Positions 6,902-16,752 of a stretch of 64,000 nucleotides of DNA are shown here, piece after piece. The stretch is from positions 97,017 through 161,016 of the forward strand of contig NZ_JAIQWW010000017.1 of assembly GCF_020164455.1 (NCBI RefSeq), read 5' to 3'. This DNA comes from Phyllobacterium chamaecytisi (GTDB taxonomy: Bacteria; Pseudomonadota; Alphaproteobacteria; Rhizobiales; Rhizobiaceae). The first letter of the stretch is position 1; each line of letters begins with the position of its first letter. The notes under the pieces were generated by a model that was given only the letters and a program-made list of their open reading frames with translations, did no database searches and was not told where the DNA came from. A program made the position numbers and the translations under genes.

Positions 6902-7256
6902 CGTGTGCTCTCCGGTCAGTCCATGCGCTTCTATTTCGATTACAACGGAATATCAACAGGCAGTCAAATCCGGAAATAAGAGCGCCCACTTTGGACTCGA
7001 GCTGATCTGATCGGAGCGAAAATTCGTAATACAAAAGAATATTTTGTTAACGAACGCCAAGTTTAAAGTCTTCCGGCGTACAAAAGTGAGACCAATTTAC
7101 CACACTGGTAAAGTTCAGTGTGCTTACATTAAACCATGGGTTGCACACCCTTCGATGTGAAACTAGCCTGCACTTGCCGATATCGTTGTTTGGTCGCGGG
7201 GACTGCTTTGGGTAGTTGGCAATCCCTTATCATATGATCGCTATAGGGGGAATTAC
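6902..7256. other. 355-bp divergent intergenic region before the autotransporter
   Basis: AT-rich, with no gene seen. It must hold the promoters of the 6656-6901 gene and of the autotransporter, but no convincing -35/-10 pair could be singled out. GGGGG at 7247-7251 serves as ribosome-binding site for the autotransporter. Confidence 0.5.
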
Positions 7257-9800
7257 ATGAAGTCGTCTAAGCTTTTTACACGAATCTTCTGGCTTTCTTC
7301 TGTTTCCCTCATAACACTCTCCATATCCAATCAAACTGCATCTGCAGCTTGTAACCTCGTCCCCACAGCAGGAAACGACGTTTATATTTGCGACAGCGGG
7401 ACCGGCGGACCCCTGACGGATACGGGCGGGAACAACTCGCTCACACTTCCTACGGGAGGCACGGGCTCGATTACGGGACCAGTCACATTCGGTACCGGGG
7501 TCGATACCGTCGTAATCAATTCCGGCACGATCAACGGCGATCTCAGTGAGGGCGGCGGCAACGATAGTCTTCAGCTGAATGGCGGTACGGTCAACGGCAC
7601 AATTTTCCAGAATGGCGGTGTCGATAATTTCGTCATGACCGGCGGTGTGGTTCAAAGAGTGGAGCAGGGCAGCGAACTCGACACGGCGACCGTCAGCGGC
7701 GGCCGGATTATCGGTCAGTTCTTTGCCGGTGATTTCTTCACGATGACGGGCGGGCAGATCGGCGAAGTCAATCTCGAGCAGGCCAACAATGAAATGCGCA
7801 TGTCGGGCGGTGTCATCGACCGCTTTGTGATTGCAACCCAGGGCCGCGACTTGCTGATACTTTCGGGTGGTTCAATCGGCACATTCGTTGATCTCGGCAG
7901 CGGGGACAATCGCATCTTCATCTCCGGCGGCTCCATCGGCAGCACGGTCACTACGGCTGGCGGCAATGATCAGTTTACGTGGGATACGGCAGGTACGATC
8001 GGCGGGGCGATCAATCTCGGCGCGGGCAATGACACCGGAACACTGCAGAATCTCACCGATGCAACCATCGCGTCGACACCATCGATCAATGGTGGGGCAG
8101 GTACGGATACGCTGACCTTTTCCAACACGACGGCGACGACGTCCGGCCGTTATGTGAATTGGGAAAACGTCGCGCTCACGAACAGTTCCGCCTTCACGCT
8201 CGACAGCAATTTCGTGGTTGGTGATAGCGGAACGGCAACCGGCAGCTTTTCGATCGATGGTACAAGCACGCTGCTCGCGGGCAACGGGGTCAATGCTGCA
8301 ATCGCGCCTTTTGCGGCGGGGCAACTCGCCAACGTGACCAATGCAGGGACTATTGATCTCACCAATGGTTCGAGTGGCGCAACCGATACGTTCACCGTCC
8401 TTGGCAATTATACGGGCAGCGGCGGCGCGATTCGCTTGCAGACGGTGCTCGGCGATGATTCGTCGGCTTCCGACAAATTTGTGATTTCCGGCGGCACGGC
8501 CGCTGGAACGACCGGGCTTGCGGTGACCAATCTAGACGGCGCCGGCGCCAGCACTGCACAAGATGGCATTCTTGTTGTTCAGGCTGTCAACGGTGCAACC
8601 ACCAGTGCATCCGCGTTCAGCCTGAGCAATTCCGTTGCGGCAGGCGCCTTCGAATACGCGCTCTTCAAGGGTGGTGTGTCTGCGGGATCGGCGGAGAACT
8701 GGTATCTTCGGTCATCGCTGTTGCCAGGCAGCATTGCTGCTGCAATAACCGACCCAGAACCTGGCGAGATCGCACCGCCCGGACCGGGTGTGGAACCACC
8801 CAATGCTGGCGCAACACCTGTGCATGCGGATCCGGGTGAATCAATTCCGCTATATCGTGAAGAGGTTCCTCTCTATTCCGCTTTGCCGCCGGCTGCGCGC
8901 CAAACCGCACTGGCAACACTCGGGACATTCCACGAGAGACGGGGCGAACAGGGTGTTGTCAACTCGCGCGAGAACTTCTCCGCGGCCTGGGGCCGCGCCT
9001 TCGGGCAATCGACCGAGCAGAGCTGGGATGGAACCGTTGATCCATCCATTGACGGGAACCTCTACGGCATACAAGCAGGTCTCGATATTCTCGGCTGGCA
9101 GCACGACAACGGACATCGCGATATAGCCGGTCTGTTCTTCGGCTATTCGAATCTCGACGCGGATGTCAAAGGCCAGGCGGTCGGGTGGAATGGTGTGAAT
9201 GTCGGCAGCCTCAATCTTGATACGACGAGCTTCGGCGGCTACTGGACGCATATCGGCCCTGGCGGGTGGTACCTGGATGCCGTTTTGATGGGATCGTGGT
9301 TCGGCGGGGATGCGACCTCCGAACGGGGTGTCGGCATCGATATCGACGGCACCGGCTTTACCGCATCGCTGGAAGGCGGTTACCCGATCCCGCTGTCGGA
9401 AAGCTGGACCATCGAGCCGCAGGCACAGATCATATGGCAGAACATCTCGCTTGACGATCAATCCGATGCCTTTTCCGATGTCGGATTCGATAGCGATGAC
9501 GGCTTCACAGGCCGGCTCGGTTTCCGGATGCAGGGAAAATATCAAACTTCGGCCGGGCTGTTCCAGCCCTACGTCAAGGCCAATTTGTGGCACGGTTTCA
9601 GCACCACGGACTCAGTGCTCTTCGGCCCGGATGCAATTACCACCGAAGGCGAGTCGACTTCGCTGGAACTCGGCGCGGGTATCGTGCACGACTTTACCGA
9701 GAAGGTCAGCGCATTTGCCGTGGCGGATTATACGTTCGATGTCGAGGGCGCCGAACAGAAGATATTCGAGGGCAATATCGGCCTGACGGTAAAGTGGTAG
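7257..9800 (+). CDS. autotransporter outer-membrane beta-barrel protein
   Basis: An 847-residue type Va autotransporter. Residues 1-30 are a signal peptide ending TASA. About residues 89-245 carry seven to eight tandem units of 17-20 residues, most opening with [S/T/N]GG and often containing GxGxD, as expected of a right-handed beta-helix passenger. A Ser/Thr/Gly-rich passenger continues to about 495, then a Pro-rich linker, DPEPGEIAPPGPGVEPP. Residues ~570-847 form the translocator barrel (AAWGRAFGQS ... GNIGLTVKW). The last residue is Trp, whereas Phe is commoner. It probably displays an adhesin-like surface passenger. No protease motif is visible. Confidence 0.93.
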   Translation: MKSSKLFTRIFWLSSVSLITLSISNQTASAACNLVPTAGNDVYICDSGTGGPLTDTGGNNSLTLPTGGTGSITGPVTFGTGVDTVVINSGTINGDLSEGGGNDSLQLNGGTVNGTIFQNGGVDNFVMTGGVVQRVEQGSELDTATVSGGRIIGQFFAGDFFTMTGGQIGEVNLEQANNEMRMSGGVIDRFVIATQGRDLLILSGGSIGTFVDLGSGDNRIFISGGSIGSTVTTAGGNDQFTWDTAGTIGGAINLGAGNDTGTLQNLTDATIASTPSINGGAGTDTLTFSNTTATTSGRYVNWENVALTNSSAFTLDSNFVVGDSGTATGSFSIDGTSTLLAGNGVNAAIAPFAAGQLANVTNAGTIDLTNGSSGATDTFTVLGNYTGSGGAIRLQTVLGDDSSASDKFVISGGTAAGTTGLAVTNLDGAGASTAQDGILVVQAVNGATTSASAFSLSNSVAAGAFEYALFKGGVSAGSAENWYLRSSLLPGSIAAAITDPEPGEIAPPGPGVEPPNAGATPVHADPGESIPLYREEVPLYSALPPAARQTALATLGTFHERRGEQGVVNSRENFSAAWGRAFGQSTEQSWDGTVDPSIDGNLYGIQAGLDILGWQHDNGHRDIAGLFFGYSNLDADVKGQAVGWNGVNVGSLNLDTTSFGGYWTHIGPGGWYLDAVLMGSWFGGDATSERGVGIDIDGTGFTASLEGGYPIPLSESWTIEPQAQIIWQNISLDDQSDAFSDVGFDSDDGFTGRLGFRMQGKYQTSAGLFQPYVKANLWHGFSTTDSVLFGPDAITTEGESTSLELGAGIVHDFTEKVSAFAVADYTFDVEGAEQKIFEGNIGLTVKW

Positions 9801-10232
9801 TTAGTCAGCTCTGATAAATCGAAGGAAGCCAACAGGACCAGTCTTGTTGGCTTTCTTGCCGTCCGATGGATGGTGAATCCCATCACTCACTGGCACTTCG
9901 TCAAAATCGAAAGGGCTGATCCCCTCGAGACAAGCAACATTCACGCCGTACTCACTCGGATTGGACCGGCGCTGATGATGCGTGTAGATACCGCATCCGG
10001 AACAGAAATAGTGTTTGGCCGTCATCGTGTTGAATTGATAGACGCTGAGCTTGTCTTCACCCGCCATTATATCGAGATCACCGACTTTCGCCGAGACGGC
10101 GACAGCACCACGCATCCGGCAAATGCTGCAGGTGCAACGGCGTGCCGTGTGCAGACCATTTGATAGTCTGACATGGAAGCGCACTGATCCACAGTGGCAG
10201 GCGCCGTCAATTTCGCTGATGTCGAGGTCCAT
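9801..10232 (-). CDS. GFA/CENP-V-type zinc protein
   Basis: A 143-residue protein of the Gfa-like fold (glutathione-dependent formaldehyde-activating enzyme/CENP-V). Zinc ligands are visible in GACHCGSVRF, CTCSICR and FCSGCGIYTHHQ, the three Cys-rich blocks of the family. Most members have no proven enzyme activity. The start MDLDISEID follows GGAGCGG; a longer frame to 10289 is discarded. It converges with the autotransporter, with its stop just after the autotransporter stop. Confidence 0.88.
   Translation of the reverse strand: MDLDISEIDGACHCGSVRFHVRLSNGLHTARRCTCSICRMRGAVAVSAKVGDLDIMAGEDKLSVYQFNTMTAKHYFCSGCGIYTHHQRRSNPSEYGVNVACLEGISPFDFDEVPVSDGIHHPSDGKKANKTGPVGFLRFIRAD
9826..9853 (+). terminator. 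hairpin at the 3' end of the autotransporter gene
   Basis: AAGCCAACA (9826-9834) and TGTTGGCTT (9845-9853) pair around a 10-base loop and TTCTT follows. It lies inside the last codons of the convergent GFA gene. Confidence 0.45.
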
Positions 10233-10430
10233 TATCCGCTCCTGAACGTGGGTTATCGAATTTCTAGCAATCAAGACCAAATGTATCAAATCAAAGCGTT
10301 AAATCCGCATGCAGCGCCTCAATTCGGAACGAAATGTGGTAGAGTATTCTTCGATGCGGACGGCTTGGTTCGCTTAAGAACGGGCACTGTCAGCGCCCCC
10401 GCTGGCAATCCCAAAGAGGGAGTGAAAACA

Positions 10431-10790
10431 ATGAAGACAATTTTGATCGCAGTGGGCTTTCTCGCCGCCACCAGCCTGTCTGCTTTCGCGGCAGAACCTG
10501 CGAAAAAGATGGGCGACATGTGGACCACCGAGAAGGGCATGACGCTCTATACGTTCGACAAGGACAAGGACGGCAAATCGAACTGCGATGAGAAATGCCT
10601 GAAAAACTGGCCGGCATTCCATGCCGCCAAAGGGGCCAAGGCTGAAGGCGAATGGACGCTGGTCAAGGATACGGCGGGCAAGGAAATGTGGGCCTATGAA
10701 GGCAAACCACTTTATACGTTCGCCAAGGACAAGAAAGCCGGCGATATGACTGGCGATGGCGTCGGTGGTGTCTGGCACGTTGCCAAGTAG
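10431..10790 (+). CDS. secreted protein with two COG4315-type (lipoprotein repeat) motifs
   Basis: A 119-residue protein with signal peptide MKTILIAVGFLAATSLSAFA and two copies of the short repeat seen in secreted lipoprotein-repeat (PF03640) proteins: TTEKGMTLYTFDKDKDGKSNC and AYEGKPLYTFAKDKKAGDMT. It lacks a lipobox, so it should be periplasmic. Two Cys in CDEKCLKNWP are typical of the repeat. The function of the family is unknown. The start follows GAGGGAG; a longer frame to 10194 overlaps the divergent GFA gene and is discarded. A strong terminator follows. Confidence 0.88.
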   Translation: MKTILIAVGFLAATSLSAFAAEPAKKMGDMWTTEKGMTLYTFDKDKDGKSNCDEKCLKNWPAFHAAKGAKAEGEWTLVKDTAGKEMWAYEGKPLYTFAKDKKAGDMTGDGVGGVWHVAK

Positions 10791-10810
10791 GACACCTCCT
10801 GCATATTTCG

Positions 10811-10836
10811 AAGGCGGCTCGCGGGCCGCCTTTTTT
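10811..10836 (+). terminator. Rho-independent terminator
   Basis: AAGGCGGC and GCCGCCTT pair around a 6-base loop, followed by a run of T (10831-10836). It ends the 10431 transcript. Confidence 0.9.
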
Positions 10837-10938
10837 GTTACGTCTGCTGCTCCTAGAAATTCGGTGCGGCATTCGCCAAACTTGACTATCTTCGCTAGCA
10901 TGGAAACATCGCATTTCATGTTCGTTGGAGGGAAGACG

Positions 10939-11787
10939 ATGTTTCTAAAATCCTTAGCCTATTCGCTCGTCCTCATGTTCGCCCTGGTTTCAGGTGGCGT
11001 TCATGCCGCCGAACGCTGGGAAAAGCTTCCCCCGCCAGCAGCAATGCCCGCGGCTGAGAAAAGCGGTATGGCTCCAGTCAACGGCATCGAAATGTACTAC
11101 GCCGTCTATGGCAAGGGACCGCCCGTGCTCCTTATCCATGGCGGTCTCGGCTATGCCGATATCTGGGGTGCGCAGGTGGCCGACCTTGCGAAAGACCATA
11201 TGGTCATTGTTGCTGACAGCCGTGGTCATGGGCGTTCGACGCGCAATGCTGATCCTTACAGCTATGATTTGATGTCGTCGGATTACCTCGCGCTTCTCGA
11301 TTTCCTGAAGGTCGACAAGACTGCACTGGTTGGATGGAGTGACGGCGGGATAATTGGTCTCGACATAGCCATGAACCACCCCGAGAGACTGACGAAGCTA
11401 TTCGCGCAAGCGGCCAACTCCAAGGTCGATGGCCTCAATCCGGATGTCATGAAAAACAAGACGTTCGCGGCTTATATAGATAAGTCAGGCGAAATCTACA
11501 AGAAGATTTCGCCTACGCCGGACCAGTATGATGCTTTTGTCGAACAGATCAGTGGCATGTGGGCGAGCCAGCCGAACTGGAGCGATGACGATCTGAAGAA
11601 GATCAAGACGCCAGTGGCAATCGTTCTTGGCGATCACGACGAAGCCATCACCCGCGAGCATACGGAATACATGGCAAAGACGATCCCGGGGGCCAAGTTG
11701 GTCATCCTCGACAACGCCAGCCATTTCGCCATGCTGCAGGACCCGGAAGGTTACAACAAAGCCGTGCGTGACTTCATCGATAACTGA
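10939..11787 (+). CDS. secreted alpha/beta-hydrolase
   Basis: A 282-residue protein with signal peptide (residues 1-23, ending GVHA) and an alpha/beta-hydrolase domain. It has the oxyanion motif LLIHGGLG, the nucleophile elbow GWSDGG (Ser), an acid in GDHDEA (Asp) and the catalytic His in NASHFAM, a full triad. The ISGMWASQPNW cap region is of the arylesterase/epoxide hydrolase-like group. The substrate is unknown. GGAGGGA lies eight bases before the ATG; a longer open frame runs through the upstream terminator and is discarded. Single gene. Confidence 0.88.
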   Translation: MFLKSLAYSLVLMFALVSGGVHAAERWEKLPPPAAMPAAEKSGMAPVNGIEMYYAVYGKGPPVLLIHGGLGYADIWGAQVADLAKDHMVIVADSRGHGRSTRNADPYSYDLMSSDYLALLDFLKVDKTALVGWSDGGIIGLDIAMNHPERLTKLFAQAANSKVDGLNPDVMKNKTFAAYIDKSGEIYKKISPTPDQYDAFVEQISGMWASQPNWSDDDLKKIKTPVAIVLGDHDEAITREHTEYMAKTIPGAKLVILDNASHFAMLQDPEGYNKAVRDFIDN

Positions 11788-12001
11788 TCCCGCAGGTCGC
11801 GGCCTGTTATGGCGTGGTTAAGTAGTAGGGGTTTGCAATCCGAAGAGCGCGACAGCTATGAGTGTGACGAAAACGGCCGCTCGACCGGCGGCATCACTTT
11901 GTGCAACTTTTGTCGGGAGATCATATATAAGGCCCATTTGCAAGAGAGGGCGAAATGACCACCTCAGTTAAATCGGGACAGCAAACCGCATCTTCTCGGC
12001 G

Positions 12002-12496
12002 TTATTTCAACTGAAATGAGTCGGTACTGCACAAGCCGGTGGAGTTCTCTGTATATTTGTGCCAGTCCTGAATGTTGAACATCGCGACAAGAATTGTTCC
12101 TTCAAGGAGTTGCTTGCTTTTATCAAGTACCGTTAGCCACCGGACGGGTTCATCACAGAATCCATTTTTACCTTTGTTCTTTGAAAAGAATTCGTCGGCA
12201 TTGAGAACCTGGTACACTTGGCCGCCATATTGCGTGTTTTCTCCGACATTCCACACTCCGGAATATCGCAATTTCATTTCGCCTTTGAGTTTGGTGAAGC
12301 GGGCAGTTGTCCGACTGAGGTTCATTGTTTCGCCCAAGGTCGCCGGCGTGCCGTTCGACACCGCAAGATACGCACGAGGTGTGTCGGTCGGCATCGGTGT
12401 GCCTTTCGATTTGGCATCGGCACCGAACGCCAATAAAACGCTTATTGGAATTGCAAGGAATAAGCCAGACAAGTTGCCGCGTTTGGATTTGATCAT
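12002..12496 (-). CDS. secreted hypothetical protein
   Basis: A 164-residue protein starting MIKSKRGNLSGLFLAIPIS, with a signal peptide ending near FGADA. The mature part is polar, with two Cys far apart (GFCDEPV and GLCSTDSF) that could form a disulfide. I do not recognise a family. The start follows GGAGCACGCT; an upstream ATG four codons earlier is possible. It faces the acyl-CoA synthetase in the same direction, 160 bp downstream of it. Confidence 0.6.
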   Translation of the reverse strand: MIKSKRGNLSGLFLAIPISVLLAFGADAKSKGTPMPTDTPRAYLAVSNGTPATLGETMNLSRTTARFTKLKGEMKLRYSGVWNVGENTQYGGQVYQVLNADEFFSKNKGKNGFCDEPVRWLTVLDKSKQLLEGTILVAMFNIQDWHKYTENSTGLCSTDSFQLK

Positions 12497-12657
12497 AGCG
12501 TGCTCCATTCTTGAGTTGCGAAGGAGCACAGTTTCGCGCCCTCCCGCAATGACCCCATATAGCCGTCTTGAAATTTTGAGCCAAGCAGTACCACCCGGAT
12601 TAGGTTAACCGGGTTCACAGTGTCAATTAGCCATTAGCAGAATGCAGCGGACTGGTT

Positions 12658-14376
12658 TCAGGCCGTTTTCTGTTCCTGTATTCCAAGCTCCTCCGCCATC
12701 TGTTTGCGGATAAGATATTTCTGGATCTTGCCTGTTACGGTCAGAGGAAATGCTTCGACGAAACGGACGTATCTCGGCACCTTGTAATGGGCGATTTGTC
12801 CATGGCAAAACGCCTTGATCTCTTCTTCGTCGGCATCTTCACCGGTCTTCAAAATGATCCAGGCACAGAGTTCTTCGCCGAACTTCGGATCAGGAACGCC
12901 GACGATGGCAACGTCCTTGATCTTGGAGTGGCGAAACAGATACTCCTCTACTTCGCGCGGATAGATGTTTTCGCCGCCGCGAACCACCATGTCCTTTTGG
13001 CGTCCGACAATATTGCCATAGCCCTCGTCATCGATGGTCGCGAGGTCACCGGTGTGCATCCAGCCATCTTCGTCGATTGCTTCAGCTGTCTTTTCCGGAT
13101 CATCCCAGTAGCCGATCATGACGGAATAACCCCTGGTGCAGAGCTCGCCAGGCGTGCCGCGAGGAACGGTATTACCATTGACATCGATGACCTTGCATTC
13201 GAGATGCGGTTGAACCCGCCCGATCGTCGAGACCCGCCGGGAAACCGGATCTTCGCCCGAACTTTGGAAACTGACGGGACTGGTCTCGGTCATCCCGTAA
13301 GCGATGGTGACATCCCGCATGTGCATGCGTTCGATGACCTGCTTCATGATCTCGACGGGGCAGGGCGAGCCTGCCATACATCCTGTCCGCAAGGATGACA
13401 GGTCGAAGCGCTCGAACTCAGCATGTCCGAGCTCGGCAATGAACATTGTCGGCACACCATAAAGAGCCGTGCACCGCTCGGCTTCAATGGTGCTCAAAAC
13501 CGCCAACGGGTCGAAGGCTTCGGACGGATAGACCATGGTTGCGCCGTGCACGACGCAGCCAAGATTTGCCATGACCATGCCGAAACAATGATAAAGCGGG
13601 ACGGGGATGCAGAGCCGGTCTCCGGGATTCAGGCCAACGCTTCGGCCTACGAAAAAACCGTTATTGAGTATGTTACGATGGGAAAGCGTAGCGCCCTTGG
13701 GCAAACCTGTCGTTCCACTGGTGAATTGTATGTTGACCGGATCCGCGCAACCCGTTGTTGCGTCACGGTCTGACAGTTGGGCACGGTGAATTTCTGTTGC
13801 GAGCTTGGGTACATCTTCGAACGCGATCCATCCGGGGCGAACGTGTGTTCCAATCAAGATGGCATGCTTCAGACAGGGTAGTCTTGAAGAGTTGATCTCC
13901 CCTTCACCCGAGGAAATTTCCGGGGCGAGGGCTTCGATCATTTCGGCATATTCGCTCGTCTTGAACCGCTCGAGCGCAACCAACGCTTTTACACCTACCT
14001 TGTTCAGCGTGTATTCGACCTCGGAGAGGCGATAGGCGGGATTGATATTAACGAGAACAAGCCCAGCTTTTGCCGCAGCGAATTGGGTCAATGCCCATTG
14101 CGCATTATTGGGCGACCATATGCCAATGCGGTCGCCGCGCTGCAGCCCCAACGCGATCAGGCCCGCGGCGAAAGCATCGGTTCTTGCTTTCAGCTCGCCA
14201 TAAGTCCACCGAATATCTTGATGGACCGAGACAACGGCTTCGGTTTCGCGCCATCGCAAGGCCGCCCTATCGAGCGTTTGTGAGATGGTGGTTTCCAGCA
14301 ATGGCGGCTCATCGGCGCCGCGCACGTGACTTAGTCTGGCAACATCGCTTTCTGTCGGTTCGGTGACTGGGCGCAT
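12658..14376 (-). CDS. acyl-CoA synthetase (AMP-binding enzyme)
   Basis: A 572-residue ANL-superfamily ligase that would activate a carboxylic acid with ATP and CoA. The phosphate loop [12 protein letters not shown] lies at about 219-230, YGMTETSP follows near residue 370, then GWMHTGDLA and the catalytic Lys of VTGKIQKY near the C-terminus. Length and motifs fit medium/long-chain fatty-acyl-CoA synthetases of the AcsF/FadD-like group. The exact acid is not predictable. It stands alone between the anti-sigma gene and 12002-12496. Confidence 0.9.
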   Translation of the reverse strand: MRPVTEPTESDVARLSHVRGADEPPLLETTISQTLDRAALRWRETEAVVSVHQDIRWTYGELKARTDAFAAGLIALGLQRGDRIGIWSPNNAQWALTQFAAAKAGLVLVNINPAYRLSEVEYTLNKVGVKALVALERFKTSEYAEMIEALAPEISSGEGEINSSRLPCLKHAILIGTHVRPGWIAFEDVPKLATEIHRAQLSDRDATTGCADPVNIQFTSGTTGLPKGATLSHRNILNNGFFVGRSVGLNPGDRLCIPVPLYHCFGMVMANLGCVVHGATMVYPSEAFDPLAVLSTIEAERCTALYGVPTMFIAELGHAEFERFDLSSLRTGCMAGSPCPVEIMKQVIERMHMRDVTIAYGMTETSPVSFQSSGEDPVSRRVSTIGRVQPHLECKVIDVNGNTVPRGTPGELCTRGYSVMIGYWDDPEKTAEAIDEDGWMHTGDLATIDDEGYGNIVGRQKDMVVRGGENIYPREVEEYLFRHSKIKDVAIVGVPDPKFGEELCAWIILKTGEDADEEEIKAFCHGQIAHYKVPRYVRFVEAFPLTVTGKIQKYLIRKQMAEELGIQEQKTA

Positions 14377-14456
14377 GACATTCCTCCGAGGTCAAATGCA
14401 CAGAATGCCTACCGTAGTCCAATCAGCATGGAATACCCACCGGCTTTTATAGAAGC

Positions 14457-15257
14457 TTATACGGCGAGCGCTGTTCGCACCCCTTCCGCCAAATCGTTCA
14501 ATTTATCCGCTGTGTTACGACCGATCAGCATGTAACCATGGGCCTGATCCGACCAATAGACGACATTCATGCCGTGCCGCCGCTCGGTTTGCGGTGAACG
14601 CGGTCCACTCGACGATTGGACGATGCACAGAGCCATTGGTCCGTGCTCGGGATCGAGATAGGCGATCTGCCCAAGCGGCTTGCCATCATACTGCAGAACC
14701 TGCGCGCGTTTGAGCGGGATGCCCGGCAGCGACACTGCCTGCAGAGGAAGCGAGAGGCCGAGCGCGTCACCTACGTTCTGCAGTTGCGCGCTTTGCGATT
14801 GCTCGTCGCTATCGAGATTGGCGAGTGTATCGGGCGTGTAAAGCGACAGGTATTCGGCAACAACTGCCCGCCAGTCGTCATTATGATCGCTGGAAGATTG
14901 CTTGAACGCCATGAAGCCTCGATCGGCACCGACGCCGACAAAGACCAACCCGATGGCTGCGGCCATAAAACCGCGGCGGCTCAAGCCCCTTGAAGCGGGT
15001 TCGTCGGTGATCGAAGCAGGAAGTCCGCCCAGGATAGCTTCCAGCTTTGCCGTCGGGGCGTTTTCGAGCAGCGGTTGGAACGCATCGTAAAAGGCCATTT
15101 CACTGCGCGAGAGAAATTCATATCGCGCGGCGACGGCCTCATCGATCTTGATCAGCCTATCAATCCGCGCGCGCTCCTCGCCATCAAGTTCGCCGTCGAG
15201 AAACGCGACCAACATTTCGTCGGAGGGCATTTCGGCGTGCTTCAGATCAACCATCAT
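14457..15257 (-). CDS. anti-sigma factor (ChrR/RsiW-like, no zinc motif)
   Basis: A 266-residue protein starting MMVDLKHAEMPSDEMLVAFL. The first ~50 residues match the sigma-binding helix of anti-ECF factors (FLDGELDGEERARIDRLI), but the usual HxxxCxxC zinc motif is absent. A hydrophobic helix follows SRRGF (about residues 94-116) and the rest should be periplasmic. Its ATG overlaps the sigma stop by 4 bp, so the pair is translationally coupled. It probably holds the ECF factor at the membrane until a periplasmic signal. An ATG one codon downstream is an equal candidate start. Confidence 0.85.
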   Translation of the reverse strand: MMVDLKHAEMPSDEMLVAFLDGELDGEERARIDRLIKIDEAVAARYEFLSRSEMAFYDAFQPLLENAPTAKLEAILGGLPASITDEPASRGLSRRGFMAAAIGLVFVGVGADRGFMAFKQSSSDHNDDWRAVVAEYLSLYTPDTLANLDSDEQSQSAQLQNVGDALGLSLPLQAVSLPGIPLKRAQVLQYDGKPLGQIAYLDPEHGPMALCIVQSSSGPRSPQTERRHGMNVVYWSDQAHGYMLIGRNTADKLNDLAEGVRTALAV

Positions 15258-15880
15258 TTCCCTCCTTTCATTTGCTTGGCGATCACATCCGGATCGGCGT
15301 TCTCAGCTAGTTTGGCACGGGCCGTTGCCAGGCGGCTCATGACCGTGCCGATTGGTACGTCCAGGACCTCCGCGACCTCGCGATAGGACAGACCCTCCAC
15401 ATAGGCAAGAAACACGGCGGTCCTCTGCGCCTCCGGCAATTCATTGACCTGACGCAAGACCTGATTGGCCATGACATGCGTTTCGGTTTCATGTTCGCCG
15501 TCGAAGGAAAGTGTTACGTCGGCATCGACGAAACCGTTACCCATGCGGATGCGGCGCGAGCGGACCTCATTGAGCCAGATCGAATGCATGATCGAGAATA
15601 GCCATCGATCAAGCCTTGTCCCGCTCGTGAACTGGCTGGCGCGCTCCAGCGCGCGAACACAGGTCGCCTGCACGAGATCGTCGGCAACGTCGCGCTGGCG
15701 GGACAGTACAATACCGTACCGCCAGAGCCGGCCGAGATACTGGGCAAGGCTCGCCCGGATTTCATGTTCGCTCGCGATGATTGCCTCCGTCCAGACAAGT
15801 CCACTGCGGACGTCCGCCGCTAACGACGTGTCTGGTGTCACCCGACTATAAGCAGAAAGTTGGCGATGAGCGATGGTCAC
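15254..15880 (-). CDS. ECF-type RNA polymerase sigma factor
   Basis: A 208-residue sigma-70 family protein with region 2 (DVADDLVQATCVRALERASQ, then LDRWLFSIMHSIWLNEVR) and region 4 (LPEAQRTAVFLAYVEGLSYREVAEVLDVPIGTVMSRLATARAKL). The start is a GTG with AGAAGGGA upstream. It lies between a TPR-protein gene 56 bp upstream and its anti-sigma gene, all on the same strand, so the three may form one operon. The target promoters are unknown. Confidence 0.9.
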   Translation of the reverse strand: MTIAHRQLSAYSRVTPDTSLAADVRSGLVWTEAIIASEHEIRASLAQYLGRLWRYGIVLSRQRDVADDLVQATCVRALERASQFTSGTRLDRWLFSIMHSIWLNEVRSRRIRMGNGFVDADVTLSFDGEHETETHVMANQVLRQVNELPEAQRTAVFLAYVEGLSYREVAEVLDVPIGTVMSRLATARAKLAENADPDVIAKQMKGGK

Positions 15881-15936
15881 CTTGATCCCTTCTTTGTGAA
15901 CAAATCACAACCGCCTTCAGCCGGGCGACAGCCGGG

Positions 15937-16476
15937 TCAGATCTTCGAGGGCTTTTCAATCGCCTCATGGAGATCGCGATATTCCTCGCACGTGGTTCCG
16001 CAGATCGACTTGATCGTCATCAACTGGTCCTTGGCGAGATCGAGCTGGCCCTTGATGACATAGGCTTCACCAAGATATTCGCGAACCTTTGCGTATTTCG
16101 GATCGAGCGCGACGGACTTCTTGTACCAGGAGATGCCTTCATCGGTGCGGCCGAGCTTGCGCGTGGCATAGCCGCGATAGTTGAGTGCTTCCTTGGTGTT
16201 CTGATCCTTCAATGTATCGAGCATTTCCAGTGCTTCCTGGTAGCGTCCGGCCTTGGCCAACGTGTAGGCGTACTCGGTGCGGTCCTTGTCCGGAACGGCG
16301 CTGCTGGTCTTCTTGACGCATTTCTTGGCCTTGGAACTCCAGACCTGGCCCTTGGGACAGGTGGGCGTCGTGGCGGAATCGTCGGTACCGCCGCCGCCGG
16401 CAGCAAAGGCCGGCATGGAAAAAGCAGCAAGGGCGAGGCTGGCGCCGAGCAGGGTGGATGTGATCGAGTGTTTCAT
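15937..16476 (-). CDS. periplasmic TPR protein
   Basis: A 179-residue protein with signal peptide (MKHSITSTLLGASLALAAFS, ending AFAA), a Gly-rich and disulfide-like segment (CPKGQVWSSKAKKC), and two to three tetratricopeptide repeats between about 65 and 165, for example YAYTLAKAGRYQEALEMLD and SWYKKSVALDPKYAKVREYL. It should act as a periplasmic protein-protein adaptor. The start follows GGAGATAG. Its place 56 bp before the ECF sigma gene suggests a link to the sigma response. Confidence 0.82.
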   Translation of the reverse strand: MKHSITSTLLGASLALAAFSMPAFAAGGGGTDDSATTPTCPKGQVWSSKAKKCVKKTSSAVPDKDRTEYAYTLAKAGRYQEALEMLDTLKDQNTKEALNYRGYATRKLGRTDEGISWYKKSVALDPKYAKVREYLGEAYVIKGQLDLAKDQLMTIKSICGTTCEEYRDLHEAIEKPSKI

Positions 16477-16752
16477 GAGTTCTATCTCCGAATGACAATC
16501 TGACATGTGGAGAACACGCCGCGCCGCGATTTATTCGAAGATCGGGCCAAATATTTCGAGACGGACTATCGGCAAACGAATCGGCCTGCAGCAGGCCGTA
16601 AACAATATTGCCGCAATTGATTTTCCAGAAGCGGCCGGAAACTGGAATTGTTTACTCATATCGGCAAGAATTTTGAGTCCCGGTGCGTTCTGCCCGGAGG
16701 AACAAGGATTTATGCTTCGGTGAAGTGAATTAGCGAACGAAAAGCGTATGGC

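Noticed and set aside
11955..12014. 19-codon plus-strand frame with a GAGAGGGCGA site
   Set aside because: Very short and it overlaps the end of the 12002-12496 gene; no support beyond the ribosome-binding site.
12594..12616. ACCCGG/CCGGGT stem on the minus strand near 12600
   Set aside because: Only 6 bp with a 10-base loop and no T-run; not called a terminator.
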